The notes below the pieces were generated by a model that was not told where the DNA came from, did not search any database, and worked only from the letters and a program-made list of their open reading frames with translations. The position numbers and the translations under genes were made by a program. Source: Sabethes cyaneus (taxonomy: Eukaryota > Arthropoda > Insecta > Diptera > Culicidae). Taken from it: a stretch of 64,000 nucleotides of DNA. This document shows positions 21,559 through 35,020 of the stretch, one piece after another (the first letter of the stretch is position 1; the number at the start of each line of letters is the position of its first letter). The DNA is taken from positions 200,898,939-200,962,938 of the forward strand of contig NC_071355.1 in assembly GCF_943734655.1 (NCBI RefSeq), given 5' to 3'.

Positions 21559-24500
21559 TGGTTGATCGATAGATCAACACTTTGAGTTGGATGAACATAT
21601 CGAAATAGTCAAAAAGTGAAATTAAATAGTGAACGTTCACCGTTGTTATTAGGCTCTTATTTCGAGAAAAATACGAATATTTTTTTCTTTATTTTTCCAC
21701 TATATATTTCGGCGATCAGATCTGTATTGTTACATGCAACCTTCGCTGCCAACTGCCATTCACCACTTGCCCGGTGAGCCAATTTCCTTTATCGGTCCAA
21801 AATGCATCACCTCGCTTCCGTAAGTAATATGTGAAATTATGGGTACATTCTCATAAACTAGCGGAGCTGTGAAAAAACATGATTAAATATAATCGATAAT
21901 AATAGTTCTGAGGCTCGTTCTTGGCCTTGCGCACCAACGTCAATTTTGTCTTGCACGCAGAATCAGCAGCACCTTGATGAAAACTGTGCAAATTTAATTC
22001 CCTCATTTAGAATTTCATTTAAACCGGAACGATTCGCTTTGCGCTGAGCCGCTGGATGGACAGCTTGATTGATCCGTTCGGAGTCCCATAGTTCAGGCTA
22101 CTTCATCGAGTCACCCGTGGGATATGATTATAATATTAAAAATTATAAAAATTGACGAAAATTACATAGTAGCGGCGGGTTCGAACAAAACCTCCATTGC
22201 GGCCAGCCAGCCAGCCCGCTTTGGCAGCCGAGCATCAGGTCGATATTAGCTGCGTTTATTATCAATTATGCCATCGCATACGCACCATTTCGCCAGTCGA
22301 GTCGAGAGAAGTTAACCCCTCGCGGAGGTTCGAGTTCGTTAAAAATATTGCACCCGTCAAGTTGCTAACTCTCGAGTCCGCGTTCTCAAGACTGGACATA
22401 ATTTTACGACTTTTTTTCAATTAAACTTTTTTCGCCCTTGCTCCGCAAGTGATCACGCAAGATCTCTGGGATCGGCTGTAAAATTTGCATTTTATAGTAT
22501 TCTTTGGAAAAGTTCGAATTTTAGTTTTCAGCATTTTTCGGTAATTTTTTTTCCCAAGAATTGTTTCACTAAAATTAGTTTTCCAATCCACCAATTTTTA
22601 TAAAACTAAAATTTACTCGCAACCTGTTTGTGGTTTCGAATTTTCTTTGTCGACTCTTTGGATTTAATTATACTCCCAACATAAACTAATGCCTTTGGCA
22701 GTGGTTTATTTTAGCGTGCAATTTGATGATTGGTTAAAATATTTCCCACACTTCAGATCATTCAGTGTGATTGTGTCCGTTTCCCAAAATCATCCCGCAT
22801 CCTGCTATCGAACAACTCAATCAACTGACTCTTTTTTTATTGTAAAAAAAAATCCTACCAAAAACCACATTTTTGTGTTAACATGCGGTAAGACCAATAA
22901 TAATCATTACCGATATCAACCTCTAGCTGGCAGCGTTTAAGCATCCTTAATCCCCGGCAAAGAAGGCCATCTGTCTTTCGGCACTGTTGACTGTTCTGTT
23001 TGTTTTGAATCCTTTCAAGGGTGTTTCGACCCGTTGCGTTGCGTTGGAATGTGTACAATATAAGGTTACGATTATCAATCCGGACCGACCGCTCTCGCCC
23101 TGCAGGGTGATGTTCGTGAGTCCTGCCGTACCGCACCTTTATTATGCGCGGTGAGATACTGAAACGATCCGGTGATCGACAATTTATATTTTTCCCCTGT
23201 ATGGGATTGAAAGTGCAGGCTTATTACCGCGTGCAGCAGAAGGAAGCTAATTTAGCATAAATGGGTATTGTTGGTTGGCAATTTTAATTTGCCTTCATCC
23301 TCTTGCGTCCGGGCTCGGGTAATAATAATCGTAATGGTGGCGATGAGAAGGTTACAAACACAACAATGCAGTTTGTACATTTTGTTGACCTTTGTTAAAT
23401 GAAGCTTTTTGCCGGAAGTGCTGGGAGATAGAACTCGGGGCCATACACAACAAAATTAAAATAAGAATGTAAATATTTAGAATCGCATTAATGTATTAAT
23501 GATTAAACTTTTCTGTTATGACATTGCTGTTAGTCATCATTTTATTTATGCACCACAACCTAAGGAAATGCGTCTTCTTCTTCAGAGTACTTGCAACTAA
23601 ACAACTAACCATTGGAACTTATTTATGTGTCCTAAAAATCTTGAGAGAAAACTATGCCAAGAAAGAAGGCTTAGTACTTTCACCCTATTTGGGCTATTCT
23701 GAAAGTTTTAACAACCCATAAAGTCGTACCATGTCCATAAATCGCGAACAAATAACTAATTTTCGGATTAACGATTCAGCTGATTCGACTGAAGATTTGC
23801 ATACTTATCTACTACAGCCAAATTGATCATCCAACTTTGCCAGCTTACCGTTTGAATGTCCAAGACCTAGTTAAAATACACCCCGCTACCCGCTGGCGTA
23901 ACCAAACGAACGTTCACTTGACTACCAACGGAGTTGGTAGTTTGCATCTCCGTAAATACGAAAGATATAGCAAAATTTTATTCTGCAATAATGTGGATAA
24001 TAACTTAAAGCTCTATAAATGCCCCTTATAAAACTTTCTCAAATTTTACTTGGATGAGGCGATAAATTCAAATGAATTAAAATTGAACCAACGTGATCTA
24101 CACAGTTCCTTGCCTGTTCCTAGATTTTCACGATTCGCCAGTATTGCCATTGCGTAACCCTTAAATCATAGCGGACTGGCAAAATGTAATCTCTACAGCC
24201 TTTATATAAGTGATGGGGCCTTGCCAGACTTTTTGCTGAAGAAAAATCCGTAGTTTCACCATCTGTGCTTTCATCGCCGAAGAAAGGGTTATAATTTCGA
24301 TTCAAAATTTAAAGAAAAAATCAAAATTCAATCATACTTTAAATCAAATTTTAGTTAGAATGAAAGTTTAACCGACATTTGACGGTTTGTTAGTGATCAC
24401 TTTTCCTCGCACTTGTTTTATTGCTGCTGATTGATTTAAAGGAAATTAATTTTAATTAATTAATTTGGAATCAAACCAGTTTATAACGCATTTTAGATTA

Positions 24501-24900
24501 GACTCAAATTTTTCAAGAACGCTTTTTCTTTATTTCGTTCTTGATTATTCATTTTCTATCTCACCTTTCATTTTTCGTCGTTTGGTTTTTTTCCTATAAT
24601 TTTTTTGTGTGATACTCTATCGCCTTTTGACGATGACGACAGTTCTTGTCGTTTTGTTAGCTGTCCTTTTCAGTATCTGTACACTGCGCCATAGCGTGCC
24701 ATTGGCCAAGGGTGCTAGCTCGTGGGAGAGCCAAAAAGGACCTGCATTTCAGTAAAGCATAAGCGAAAACATATGCATTAAAAAGCTGAACTGAGCTGTA
24801 TTCATCATGCCACGTTATCAGTTGATTTTCATGCAGCAGCCATGGCGCGAAAACAGTCAAACAAATACGCTCGATACTTTGTTCGTACTGCCAGCTCCAC
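21559..24900. other. Unique sequence
   Basis: About 3.3 kb shows no gene, no recognisable transposon protein and no strong repeat. Parts (22000-23400) have the balanced composition of single-copy intronic DNA. Candidate open frames are short and without domains. Confidence 0.35.
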
Positions 24901-24921
24901 CCCGCAGCGAAGAAGTTGGAC

Positions 24922-25235
24922 ATGGCGAAGCACTTCGTATCCGCTGATTACAGCCAACCTGGCAATCACATCATTCTCCCCCGCAAGAAAGGCGAAAGCG
25001 TTGAACGGAAACCTGGTTCCGGACACCTGACAACGCAGCGCGAGCGTAACGTGTAGCAGAAGCTGAAGATGAAAACCGGCAGCAAAATGGTCCCATCGTT
25101 CCGTGCCTTGGGCCGGAAGGTCGGAGCAACCGGCTAAACGGTGAAGAAATACTGTGCCAAAATAGACATTTTTATACGGAAGCATCAGTCGACGCTGGCT
25201 GTGGGTATGAAATGGGGAAGGCAACTAGGAAAAAG
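24922..25235 (+). pseudogene. Tc1-like transposase relic, N-terminal part
   Basis: Starting at an ATG the frame reads MAKHFVSADYS, LPRKKGESVERKPGSGHLT, then QKLKMKTGSKMVPSFRALG, RKVGATG and TVKKYCAKIDIF with two stops. This is the paired helix-turn-helix DNA-binding part of Tc1-type transposases, whose family often shows KPGSG followed by a GRK-G-TVKKYL-like block. It ends with an RKHQSTLAV block that is repeated at about 25855, where the rest of the relic resumes. Confidence 0.65.
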
Positions 25236-25800
25236 CGCCCAACATAGCTCTAGCCATCCCAAGCCGCTACCTAGCGCCTCCACGTGGCCATACCTGGAAA
25301 TACTTCAATTTGTTTAATTGAGTAGCCCAGCTAGGAGGTGCGGGGCCGTGCGGTTTTCAGTTCCTAAGCTTACAAATGTAGTTTTAGGCAACCATTAAAC
25401 GACACGACTTTATTTTCAAGTATTATATGATTTAAACTAATATTTTTGGCAAACTTATCTATTTTCAGAGAGCGAAATAAGGCGCTATATCTTTGGCCAA
25501 TTGCAGCCTGGCTTCTGGTCTAAATGCCATTAGTTCATCCCCGAGGGTACGGAGTATCACTTAACCTTTATTAGAAAAGATACTCCCAACGTCTGTAAAT
25601 AAATCATTATCTATGTATATGGGAAGCGTCTGGTACGGGAGGTCCACGCTTTCTTCCTTCCTCTTGATTTCAAGGAGCTTAATCGAATTAGGTATTTTTT
25701 CTGGTTCCACTTGATTCCTTGGAATTCTCTCCGCGGTACATGCTGCGCAGTTGGCCTGGCCGTTGACAAACAAAATGATTGAATCAAGTAATCGTCATTT
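25236..25800. other. Sequence between two transposase pieces
   Basis: This 565-bp segment separates two Tc1-like fragments that share the overlapping block GGAAGCATCAGTCGAYGCTG (25172 and 25856). It is either an insertion, or the junction of two independent copies. A small inverted motif CCTAGCGCCTCC / CTAGGAGGTGCGG lies at 25270-25345. No gene was recognised. Confidence 0.4.
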
Positions 25801-26128
25801 TTGCAGGATGCCTTCAAGAATTGGCAGCGTTGGTGTGAGATTAAATTAGAGATTAGGAAGCATCAGTCGATGCTGGCTGTCTCGGATAGCATGCAACCGC
25901 TCAGCGAAGTACGATATCGCTGTCATAATGGGCGGCGAAAACTACTTGACGTTAGGCGCCAACGACTGGCAGAGGACCGAGTGCTTTACGTCCCCAAACA
26001 ACAAGATAAGCGATGACGTCACGTATTTCCCCAAAGAAGATCCTTCTGTGGCTAACGATCAGCGAGAAGAGAATATTCTAGTCGCTGTTATTTCGTTCGG
26101 GGTTTACGGTAAACGAAAAGATAAGTAG
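25801..26128 (+). pseudogene. Tc1-like transposase relic, middle part
   Basis: The frame gives RKHQSMLAVSDS, then a first catalytic region decayed to YFPKEDPSV or, in another frame, FPKKILLWLTISEK, where relatives have FP-KV-VW-AISEKG. It is highly similar to 33290-33790 (shared DWQRTE-FTSP and DDVTY). The relic is cut at 26131 by the hAT-like element and continues beyond it at 28016. Confidence 0.65.
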
Positions 26129-26259
26129 ATAGTAGGGATGGGAAAACTATCATTAACTACTGATAGTTATCAGTAAGCAATAATATCATTATGTATCAGT
26201 AAGGTTTCGCTATTATTGTTATTTACTGATATAGTTAAGTTGTCCCGTTAGAAAAATTA

Positions 26260-26743
26260 GTTAGATTAAACGCTGTTAAGATCGACTGAGGTACATATGG
26301 TGTATTGCGGATTTTCGGCTTTCCAGTCAGTTTAATATTGAAAACGGCTTTTTTATACTGCCTGACGTTTCGGCCTTTGGTTTTGGCCTTTTTCAAAGGT
26401 AATATGGTCACGTTTTCTTGTCTAATCGTTGATTGCCAACGGAAGGAAGTTCAAATTCTAACAGCTCCAAATGAATTGGTTTGGTGACAAAATAATGTAC
26501 ACACCTAAACCTTTTGACCATAGTGCACAACTGAATCGTTTTTAAAAACCAAACCAATGCATTTGGAGCTCTTAGAATTTGAACTTCCTTCCGTTGGCAA
26601 TCAACGATTAGACAAGAAAACGTAACCATATTACCTTTGAAAAAGGTCAAAACCAAAGCCCGAAACGTCAGGCAGTAAAAAAAAGCCGTTTTCAATATAA
26701 AACTGACTGGAAAGCCGAAAACCCGCAATACGTTAGATTAAAC
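26260..26743. mobile_element. Hairpin element with 12-bp direct repeats
   Basis: Two near-perfect arms (26302 to about 26487 and about 26550 to 26731) end in TATTGCGG and CCGCAATA and carry CGGCTTTCCAGTCAGTTT. GTTAGATTAAAC occurs at 26260-26271 and 26732-26743. The right copy abuts the hairpin, while 30 bp (26272-26301) lie between the left copy and the hairpin. The mirror-image frames of 60 and 106 codons are artefacts of the symmetry. Confidence 0.7.
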
Positions 26744-26879
26744 TTATTGGTCGGTAGTTGCGTACGATAACCGTGGATGACACAATATATCGTAGTCAAC
26801 GTCAGTAGCCTAAAACCGGAGTAGCTCGTGCTGATTCAAGCAGTCGCCTCCATTTAACTCGAACTTTAGCCACTCGTCG

Positions 26880-27840
26880 CCAATTTTCTAGTCGTCCCAA
26901 AGGTCACAAATCACTTTCGACGCGATCGTGGAATCTTGCAAGTTAAGCCCCCTGCTCCTGATGCCAGTGAGGTTGTTGAAGACAACTATTTCCGTCGCAC
27001 TATCGTCCAGCATTCTTACGACGTGTCTGGCCCACCGTAGCCTACTGACTTTCGCCAAACGTACGATGGGATTCTCTCCAAACAATGCCTGATTCATACG
27101 TCTCCACCACTCTTCGCTTTCAGTTTGTATTCCGCCAAATATCCGCAGTACCCTTTCATTCGGACACGGCAAGGGCGCGTATATCCTCCGTGAGCGATCT
27201 TACGAGTCCATAAAGAACTACTGACCTAATAAAAGATTTGTGCATTATCAGCTTCGTACGATAGCGTATGCTTCTCGATCGTAGCGTATAGCGTAGGGCA
27301 CAGTAGGCTCGATTTCCCGCTAGAATGCGCCGCTGGATTTCCTTACTAATCTTGTCCGCGGTCAACAGCTATCCAAAATACACGAATTCATCTACCACTT
27401 CTAGTTCATTGCCGTCAAGGGTTACCATCCGAGAGAGGCACGCGTTTGGTTCCTTGGAGCCTTTTCCTTTCATGTATGTGATCTTTGATGTATTTATTAG
27501 TAATCTGATCTTCCTAGACTACTGCTTTCAACCTGGCGTAGGTTGCCTCCACCATCGCAAGGTTCCTAGCTATGATATCAGTCATCTTTTAACCTTGTCT
27601 CAACCCTCGCCGCGTTTCGAAGGGTGTGTCCACGAAATGCGCACGAAACACACCACTCGATCCAATAGCTCTGATCAGTAGCGTCAGTTTATTTGGGAAA
27701 CCGTGTTCATCCGATAAGTGCAATTGCTGATCTTGATCGAGTGGTTCGTGTGATGCGTAGGCACGATGTGCTCCAAACATATCTGCTGGGTGGTAAAAAT
27801 CTGGTACGTAGTTGCGCGAGCTTCCATAAAGCCCGCTTGG
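26880..27840 (-). pseudogene. RTE-type LINE fragment inside the hAT-like element
   Basis: The minus strand reads SGLYGS, FETRRGLRQG (reverse transcriptase motif B), then DKISKEIQRRILAGNRAY, FIRSVVLYGL, LRIFGGIQTES, WWRRMNQALFGE, RLRWARHVVRMLDD and NLTGIRSRG. The frame breaks repeatedly. The motif C FADD region is only partly visible. It is related to the copies at 14130-16751 and 49296-51207 and is 5' truncated. Confidence 0.8.
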
Positions 27841-28015
27841 TAAATTAAAAAGTAAACTTACAATGGAGAACGCAGTTATAATATTACAATTTCCAATTTT
27901 AAGCTTCAATGCCCTGATAAGTAAAATGACTGATATTTACTGATAGTTATCAGTAACGTACTGAAATTACTGATAGTTATCAGTAACGATTTTTAATGAT
28001 AGTTCCCATCCCTAG

Positions 28016-28280
28016 CTTAGATACAGATACAGCACCTACCGGAAGTGACCGCTTTTATCAAGAAGTATCGCGTAAAGGACGCGCAAGTATTTTGGCCGGC
28101 CCAAACGGAGCATTTACTCCAATAACTTTGTGGTCAAAACGGAGAAAGAGCTGATCGCCAAGGCCACGAAAGAGTTGAATAAAATGCCCACGTTCATCTT
28201 TCGATCGGCCATCGCGAGGGTTCCGATGAAACGCTGTAAACCCGCCTGGCAGGGCGTCAAAGCATTTTTATAGAAGGCTA
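28016..28280 (+). pseudogene. Tc1-like transposase relic, C-terminal part
   Basis: After the hAT-like insertion the translation resumes with VTAFIKKYRVKDAQVFWPA (the FWPD block carrying the second Asp in relatives), then NFVVKTEKELIAKATKELNK and MPTFIFRSAIARVPMKRC. The last block closely matches the plus-strand relic at 33704. The third acidic residue is lost. It is a dead continuation of 25801-26128. Confidence 0.65.
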
Positions 28281-28350
28281 AATAAATAGGATTTAGGGAC
28301 AACTCATTGCAATATCTTTTGTAGTTTTTTCATCAGCATCCGAAATTAGT

Positions 28351-28520
28351 AAAGCAAAGCAAAGCCTAGGTGCTACATTCCGTTATCGAAACTTGACCTT
28401 CTATTTTTTATACGACAAATTTCGCAGCCAGCTGTTAGAGTGCAGGACAATTGCAGAGCCAGTTGCTACGATCCTATTGACTCTAACAGCCTCTCCCAAT
28501 CGGGATTCGAACATATGACG
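28351..28520 (-). mobile_element. tRNA-derived SINE, 5'-truncated
   Basis: In minus orientation this matches the SINE at 59086-59390: CAAAGC tail units at 28351-28364, then blocks complementary to CTTCTGTTTTTATACGAC, CAGCTGGTT, CTGTCCTGTA and GGTTGTTAGAGTCAATAGG. The tRNA-like head is missing. It resembles the mosquito Feilai type, but that name is from memory only. Confidence 0.7.
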
Positions 28521-28965
28521 AATTTAGTACGTGTTTTTACGTGTTTGTATTCTCTTTCCTGGCATTACTTGTTGTCGTTTTGCCGTAATTTTATTGTCTC
28601 CTCATCGCCTTTTCTGCATCTAATAATAGTTTTTCGTTGTTTTTAATAGTCTCTTTGGAAATTTTTTGTCGCTTTTATGGTATTTTGCCGTTGTCTTTTC
28701 ATCGTATTTTTATCACCTTTCATCTTTGTTTCATCGTCACATCGCCAACATATCATCACTTTTTCGCCATCTTTCGGTCGTCTTTTCTCTGACATTTTGC
28801 CGCCTCTTTGTCGTCCTTTCGTAGTTTTTTGTCGTATTTGCGATGCATTTCCGCAGGCCTTTAGCATCTTTTTGCAATCTTTTCTGCGCATTCATCGTCT
28901 TTTTATTATCCCTCGGTCGAATTTTTGTCGTCTTTTCATGACCTTTTTGTCATCTTATTGTTGAA
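28521..28965. repeat. Degenerate TTTTGTCGTC-type minisatellite
   Basis: Repeated units of roughly 20-25 bp such as TTTTGTCGTCTTTTC, TTTTGCCGTTGTCTTTTCATCG and TTTTTCGTCATC fill this stretch in strongly diverged form. Open frames on both strands (68-95 codons) follow from the low complexity. It is probably an old, noncoding tandem array. Confidence 0.6.
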
Positions 28966-29150
28966 TAAATCTCGTTGAATCAGGGACACAAGGTCTTATC
29001 AAGTATTGGAACTTTTTCACTTGATTGGTTTGAAAATGGTTAAAAAAACGAGAATTAAACTTTTAATACCGCGAAAAAGTGGTCCCCTCGTTCGCCAAAG
29101 GAACGGACCCGGCAGCTTCTAAAAAGATGAATTTATTACAAACTTTGAGA

Positions 29151-30609
<1,459 letters not shown>

Positions 30610-30760
30610 CCTTAAAATGTAGTTGTTCATGCTTAACTTTTGTCAGTTGCATTTCACAAAAATATATTATTCTGGCCAATTATCGAAGTACTCAAAGCAC
30701 ACGTTTATGCAGAAGATCGTTATTCTCTAGGGCCTTTTCTTGTGAAGCTATCGAATATTT
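30610..30760. repeat. Dispersed repeat copy 1
   Basis: It shares blocks with 37045-37205, 37892-38052 and 38380-38600: a GTTGCATTT run, TTATCGAAGTACTCAAA, CACACGTTTATGCAGAAGAT and CTAGGGCC. It is in the same orientation as the left arm at 37045. The family is unidentified. Confidence 0.55.
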
Positions 30761-33289
30761 AAGCTTTATTTTTTCTTAACTTCTCAAGTCTCTAAGGTAG
30801 AATGGGATAAGAAAAGATATGAAATCACCTTGAAATTTAGGCCACGCACTACAAATTAACCCACACATACCCACAATTCCAACCCACACATGCACATTGT
30901 TGAACCTCTTGCTTATGTTACGAGATAGAGGTATGGTTTCTTCGGCAAAGTTGTAAAAAATGTAAAAGCAAGCAATGGTGGCAAGAGGTGACAATTCTAT
31001 CACCATCAGTTGCAGAATTAGCTACCATTACTTTTAAGAGTTTCTTAAATGTTGATGAAAAGTAGTATAAATCTCGGCAGTATTGAGTAGTTTAATTTGC
31101 CATTAAAATTATGCAATTGGTTCAACTGGTTTCCGAGAAAACTTAAATGCTTTTATATTTAAGTTTTAAATTTCAATTGAAACACGCAAGTAAAAGTTCC
31201 AATTGTCAGTGACTAATAACAAACAAATTGCTTTAGTTATTTCCATGATTGTGTTTGAACTCTCAACTGATTCACACGAATTGTACCAACTGCCAATAAT
31301 ATTATTTTAAGACATTTGCATGTAAAGTTTGTACTTTCAATTGGTGAAATATGTGTATTGATTCGAATTTTAACTCTACACTTTGATAATTTTAATGACT
31401 AGTAAACCTACCTTGCGGACTTAAATTAACTCTAAATACAGCCAGTCTCGGCATGATCACATGCAAATTAATGAATCTATCACCCATTGTTAGATTAGTC
31501 ATATTTGAATTACAGAATATCCTACTCAACCGAAACATTAAAGACACTTTTGCATCGAACTTAGTCAATAGTCTTAGACAAATGATAGTGTCGTAGATTT
31601 TCACCCTAAATCATCCCAGCAATTTGGAGAAGTCACGATGACACGACGCGCAATCAGGAAGAGAATGAATTTGATTATAACAATCCCACGGTGGGTGGTC
31701 TTCAACGGATTGTACCGTTGTTGGCGATTTGGTGAATCAAAAGAGTCAACGTAAACGACCAATTAACACAACTTTGAATTATGAATCAATCGGTTATGGA
31801 CTGGGGAATGATGACACAAATATCGATCCATTAGCGCAGAATGTCTCAGATTTATATTAGTATTCATAAAGCTTATGAGATGAATTAGCTGATGAATAAA
31901 GTTTCCGTTTTAAACATGTATCGGACAAAATGAATTTTCCGTGAATTCTTTCAGAGCATCAGATCACAACTTCTGATTGACATCCATCGATAAAACAGTT
32001 AACGATGGGTTTTCCATACCCTAAACAAAATGCATATTTCACGCTAGTTTAGCGCCATTTGCCATCACAATCCATTTGTTGGGTTTTTGCAATCTCGATC
32101 GATTGCATTGTGCCACGAACAAAACACATTTGCCGCTAGTTAAGGCGCGAGCATAGAGAATTGAATTACATCAAATCGAACGTGAAATGAAATGATCGGA
32201 AAAACTATTTATCATTTTCATCATTTCATCCAGCCAGGCCGGGGACTGAAACTGGGCAAATGTGGTTAACAAAATACCTGGCACTCTTTCGATTTCACTC
32301 ATCATCGCCACCACCTCGTCATCGCATCATCATCATCGTGCTGATAGTGGTGGGAGGAGGGATAACTTTTCACGGCTCGTAAAATCCATGCAAATGGAAA
32401 ACAATTTGCTCTTTGCTGTTTGTGGCCCATTTTGACGCGTTCGCATGCGAATGTCTATGATGGTGGGCGCTTCGCGGGAGTACCACCGCATATTGTATTA
32501 TATCGTATGTATTTCATATGCAGCTGCCTATAATTTCGAGCTGTACGCTACATTTCAGCAGCCTGGCCAGTGAACACGCGATTAGTGATAAATCAATAGG
32601 AAAATTGAAACTGAAAGGCGTTTTGTAGCATTGATTCTCAGTGTTCGGCCTTTTTGTGGATTGATTGGATATTTTCTCGCTTGATATGCAAAATTTTCCG
32701 GCTCCTTTGTTCAGTAGGAAAATTTCCCGTGATTGCCCGATTGAAGACATAGGAGCATTGGGAGGTAACAACACAGCTTTTGTTAGAAGCGAAAATAATT
32801 CTAATGATTTGAATCAAGTTTAGGTTAGATTGCGTTTGGTTATAATGGATTTTTGTGAATACAGGATCCATTCAACTTATATGTCAACATTTAAGTTGTC
32901 AGTAAACTAAAATAGAAATCCAATTTTGACTAAAGATTACATTAGACGGGAAGGTTGGGAGCTACTGTTTATCTATCGCTTAAACAATTCTGTACCGCCA
33001 GTCTGTAGCTAACCAGCTCTGTTCTTTAGCAGCATCTTAGTATTCATCATGGCACCAATAAGGGTGCGAAAAATGACGTACAATCAACGGGTATGGCAGC
33101 ATCTCCTCCTTTAGCTAGGAAGGTAGTCCAGGCTCTCTTGTCTCTCCACACACTGCGCAATTATCGAGGGTTTCGTCACCGATCATGACCATTGTCATAC
33201 CGTACCGAGGTACCGAGGTATGGTCATGACCATACCGAGGCTCGGTATTCAAGTTATTCGACTAAGGTACTTTTCACCTCAGGATTCTC
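30761..33289. other. Unique sequence, possible regulatory DNA
   Basis: No gene was recognised. The part at about 31900-32520 has balanced composition and clustered short motifs (for example ATCGATCGATTG near 32096) typical of single-copy insect intronic DNA. CCGAGGTACCGAGG-type palindromes lie at 33190-33245. Confidence 0.3.
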
Positions 33290-33790
33290 CAATCGGCGAA
33301 CGTCATAACTCCTCTCGTCACTGGACACGTGCAACGCGCAAGCGTATGTCAGCAATGACAACTGGCAGAGGACCGAGTACTTTACGTCCCCCACCAAAAA
33401 GATACGCGATGACGTCACATATATTTCCTTCACCAAGTTCCCGAAGAAGGTCTACGTGGCCTGCGACCAATGAGGAGAAAATGGCCGCTATTCTTTCCTC
33501 TAAGGCTTACGGTGAACGGGATGATATACAAGAGAGAGTGCTAGCCGGAAGTTGCCGCCTTAATCAAGAAGTATAACGCGGAGGAGGATGTGGCATTTTG
33601 GACTAACATCGCCTCAGCTCATTATACCAAGAGAAGAAACGTTGTACCGGAGACCGCCAACGCTCCAAACGCACCCTTGCTTTAACTCGTAGGTGTTTCT
33701 CAGGTGAACCTCAAGCAAAGGATCTACACCAATCATTTCGTGGCCAAAACAGAGAAGCAGATGATCACCAAGGCCATGAAATCACTGAAC
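33290..33790 (+). pseudogene. Tc1/mariner-type (D37E-like) transposase relic
   Basis: The translation with frame changes reads TEYFTSPTKKIRDDVTYIS, FTKFPKKVYVACDQ, PPLIKKYNAEEDVAFWTN and IASAHYTK (second catalytic block, Asp replaced), NVVPETANAPNAPLL, then NLKQRIYTNHFVAKTEKQMI and TKAMKSLNRL. The order and motifs fit the DDE transposases of the IS630/Tc1/mariner superfamily. A D37E subgroup is inferred from resemblance to mosquito elements. Stops and lost acidic residues show it is inactive. Close relative of 25801-28280. Confidence 0.7.
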
Positions 33791-34142
33791 CGTCTCAATT
33801 TCAATGTGAGGCCTCGAAATTTACGTCGTAATAATCTCCTATTCATCCCTGGCTCTCGTACAAACTACGGCCGCAATGAACCGTTAGTAAATGTATGTCG
33901 CGTGTTTAACCTTTGTAATGAAGAATTCGATTTAAATGTCTCTCGTGCTACGTTAAAGAAGAAATCTCGTCTTGTTATATCTGCCTCATAAGTATTTAAT
34001 CAGTGTGTATAAAATTAGGTGTAATGTTTGTGATAATGTGTAATGTTAGCGCATTAGATAGTATATAAGCAATGTTATACTGTAGGATAGAGTATCACTC
34101 CCGAGGGCTTTTCTCTACTTCGCAGATAAACCAAAAAAAAAC
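33791..34142 (+). pseudogene. LINE 3' end with poly(A), joined to transposase
   Basis: In the same 95-codon frame as the transposase tail, the sequence changes after NRLNF to RPRNLRRNNLLFIPG, RTNYGRNEPLVNVCRVFN and FDLNVSRATLK. This is the style of the C-terminus of Jockey/CR1-like LINE reverse transcriptases. An untranslated region follows with CCAAAAAAAAACAAAATAAA at about 34131-34150, probably the poly(A) end. The join at about 33800 is a 5'-truncation point. Confidence 0.5.
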
Positions 34143-34818
34143 AAAATAAACTTCCGAAAAAATGAAATTAAATGATTAAAATGAACCCGGAAAATGTTAT
34201 TTGCGGCTACTTAGCATCTGAGACCTGAGATCTGAGCATTATTTCATGCGTCGCCAAATGGATCGGTCGCTTAGTTTTAATGCCCTGTAGTAATTTGCGA
34301 TAAGCAATGTTCGCCGTAGGACAATATAAGTGGTGTTCTGTGTTTTTCTTGTCGTTTTTCTTGTGGCTGCTTGTCTTATTGTGCATGTATGCGGGTTTGA
34401 GCCATGGTGACTGCAGGCTGTGCGTCTTTAATATTTTTTGGACGTATTTGCAGTAAAACAAAAGAGGTTAGCGGGAATCTTTATTGATAGGAAATAGGAT
34501 TTTCGCTCGTGCATTTTGTTGCTGTGCATTTTGTCAAACTCGTACGGTTAGTCTGATAAGAGATCGTAACAGAATGAAGGGATACACATAAAAGTGCTAC
34601 CAATCCTTTGCAGAGATGGAAAAAGTCGCTTCTAGCGAACAAGACCATAGGAGCGATCAGATTCTGATTCATTGTCATCACTACTTGTAAGCGACAAATA
34701 CAATCGCAATCTGTACAGGTTATGATAAACCTCTTATTAGATCATGTGCATTGATTGATTGCATTAAAAATAATAACAGACCCAGGCGATCGGTTGTGTG
34801 TAGTGTGTGAATCTCAAT
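34143..34818. other. Unique sequence
   Basis: No gene or repeat was recognised. Confidence 0.35.
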
Positions 34819-35020
34819 ACAACCAACATACTTCAATTACGTAGTCGTGCTAACGTAAGAACTAGAATGACTCTTAAATGCCTCGGACACTTTACTTGGA
34901 CTCGGCCCCGTAGATGGGTAACTACTTACCCGAAACCGGTCGGCAAATAGGTAATTTTTAATATTTTGTAAGAACAAAAAGTAAAGTGTCCGAGGCATTT
35001 AAGAGACAACCAACATACTT
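34819..35020. mobile_element. Short hairpin element with 15-bp direct repeats
   Basis: A perfect 25-bp inverted repeat (34871-34895 and 34981-35005) begins CTCTTAAATGCCTCGGACAC. ACAACCAACATACTT occurs at 34819-34833 and 35006-35020. The right copy abuts the hairpin and 37 bp separate the left copy from it. The geometry equals that at 26260-26743. There is no coding capacity. Confidence 0.7.

Larger units (their letters stand above)
26132..28015. mobile_element. hAT-like composite element (TAGGGATGGG ends)
   Basis: The ends read TAGGGATGGGAAAACTATCA and the reverse complement CATCCCTA with an adjoining TGATAGTTCCC. The flanks AGTAGATA (26124-26131) and CTTAGATA (28016-28023) form an 8-bp near-duplication. 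Subterminal palindromes TTACTGATAGTTATCAGTAA occur once at the left end and twice at the right end, consistent with transposase-binding sites. It splits the Tc1-like relic. No hAT transposase is present: the interior holds a hairpin (26260-26743) and an RTE fragment (26880-27840), so it was non-autonomous or its gene was replaced. Confidence 0.7.

Noticed and set aside
28521..28965. CRISPR-like array of spaced repeats
   Set aside because: Units are strongly diverged and adjacent without unique spacers in a eukaryotic genome; it is a decayed minisatellite.
33704..33991. A new domesticated fusion gene
   Set aside because: The upstream transposase is full of stops and the downstream part ends in LINE 3' untranslated sequence with poly(A), so a chance in-frame junction is more likely.
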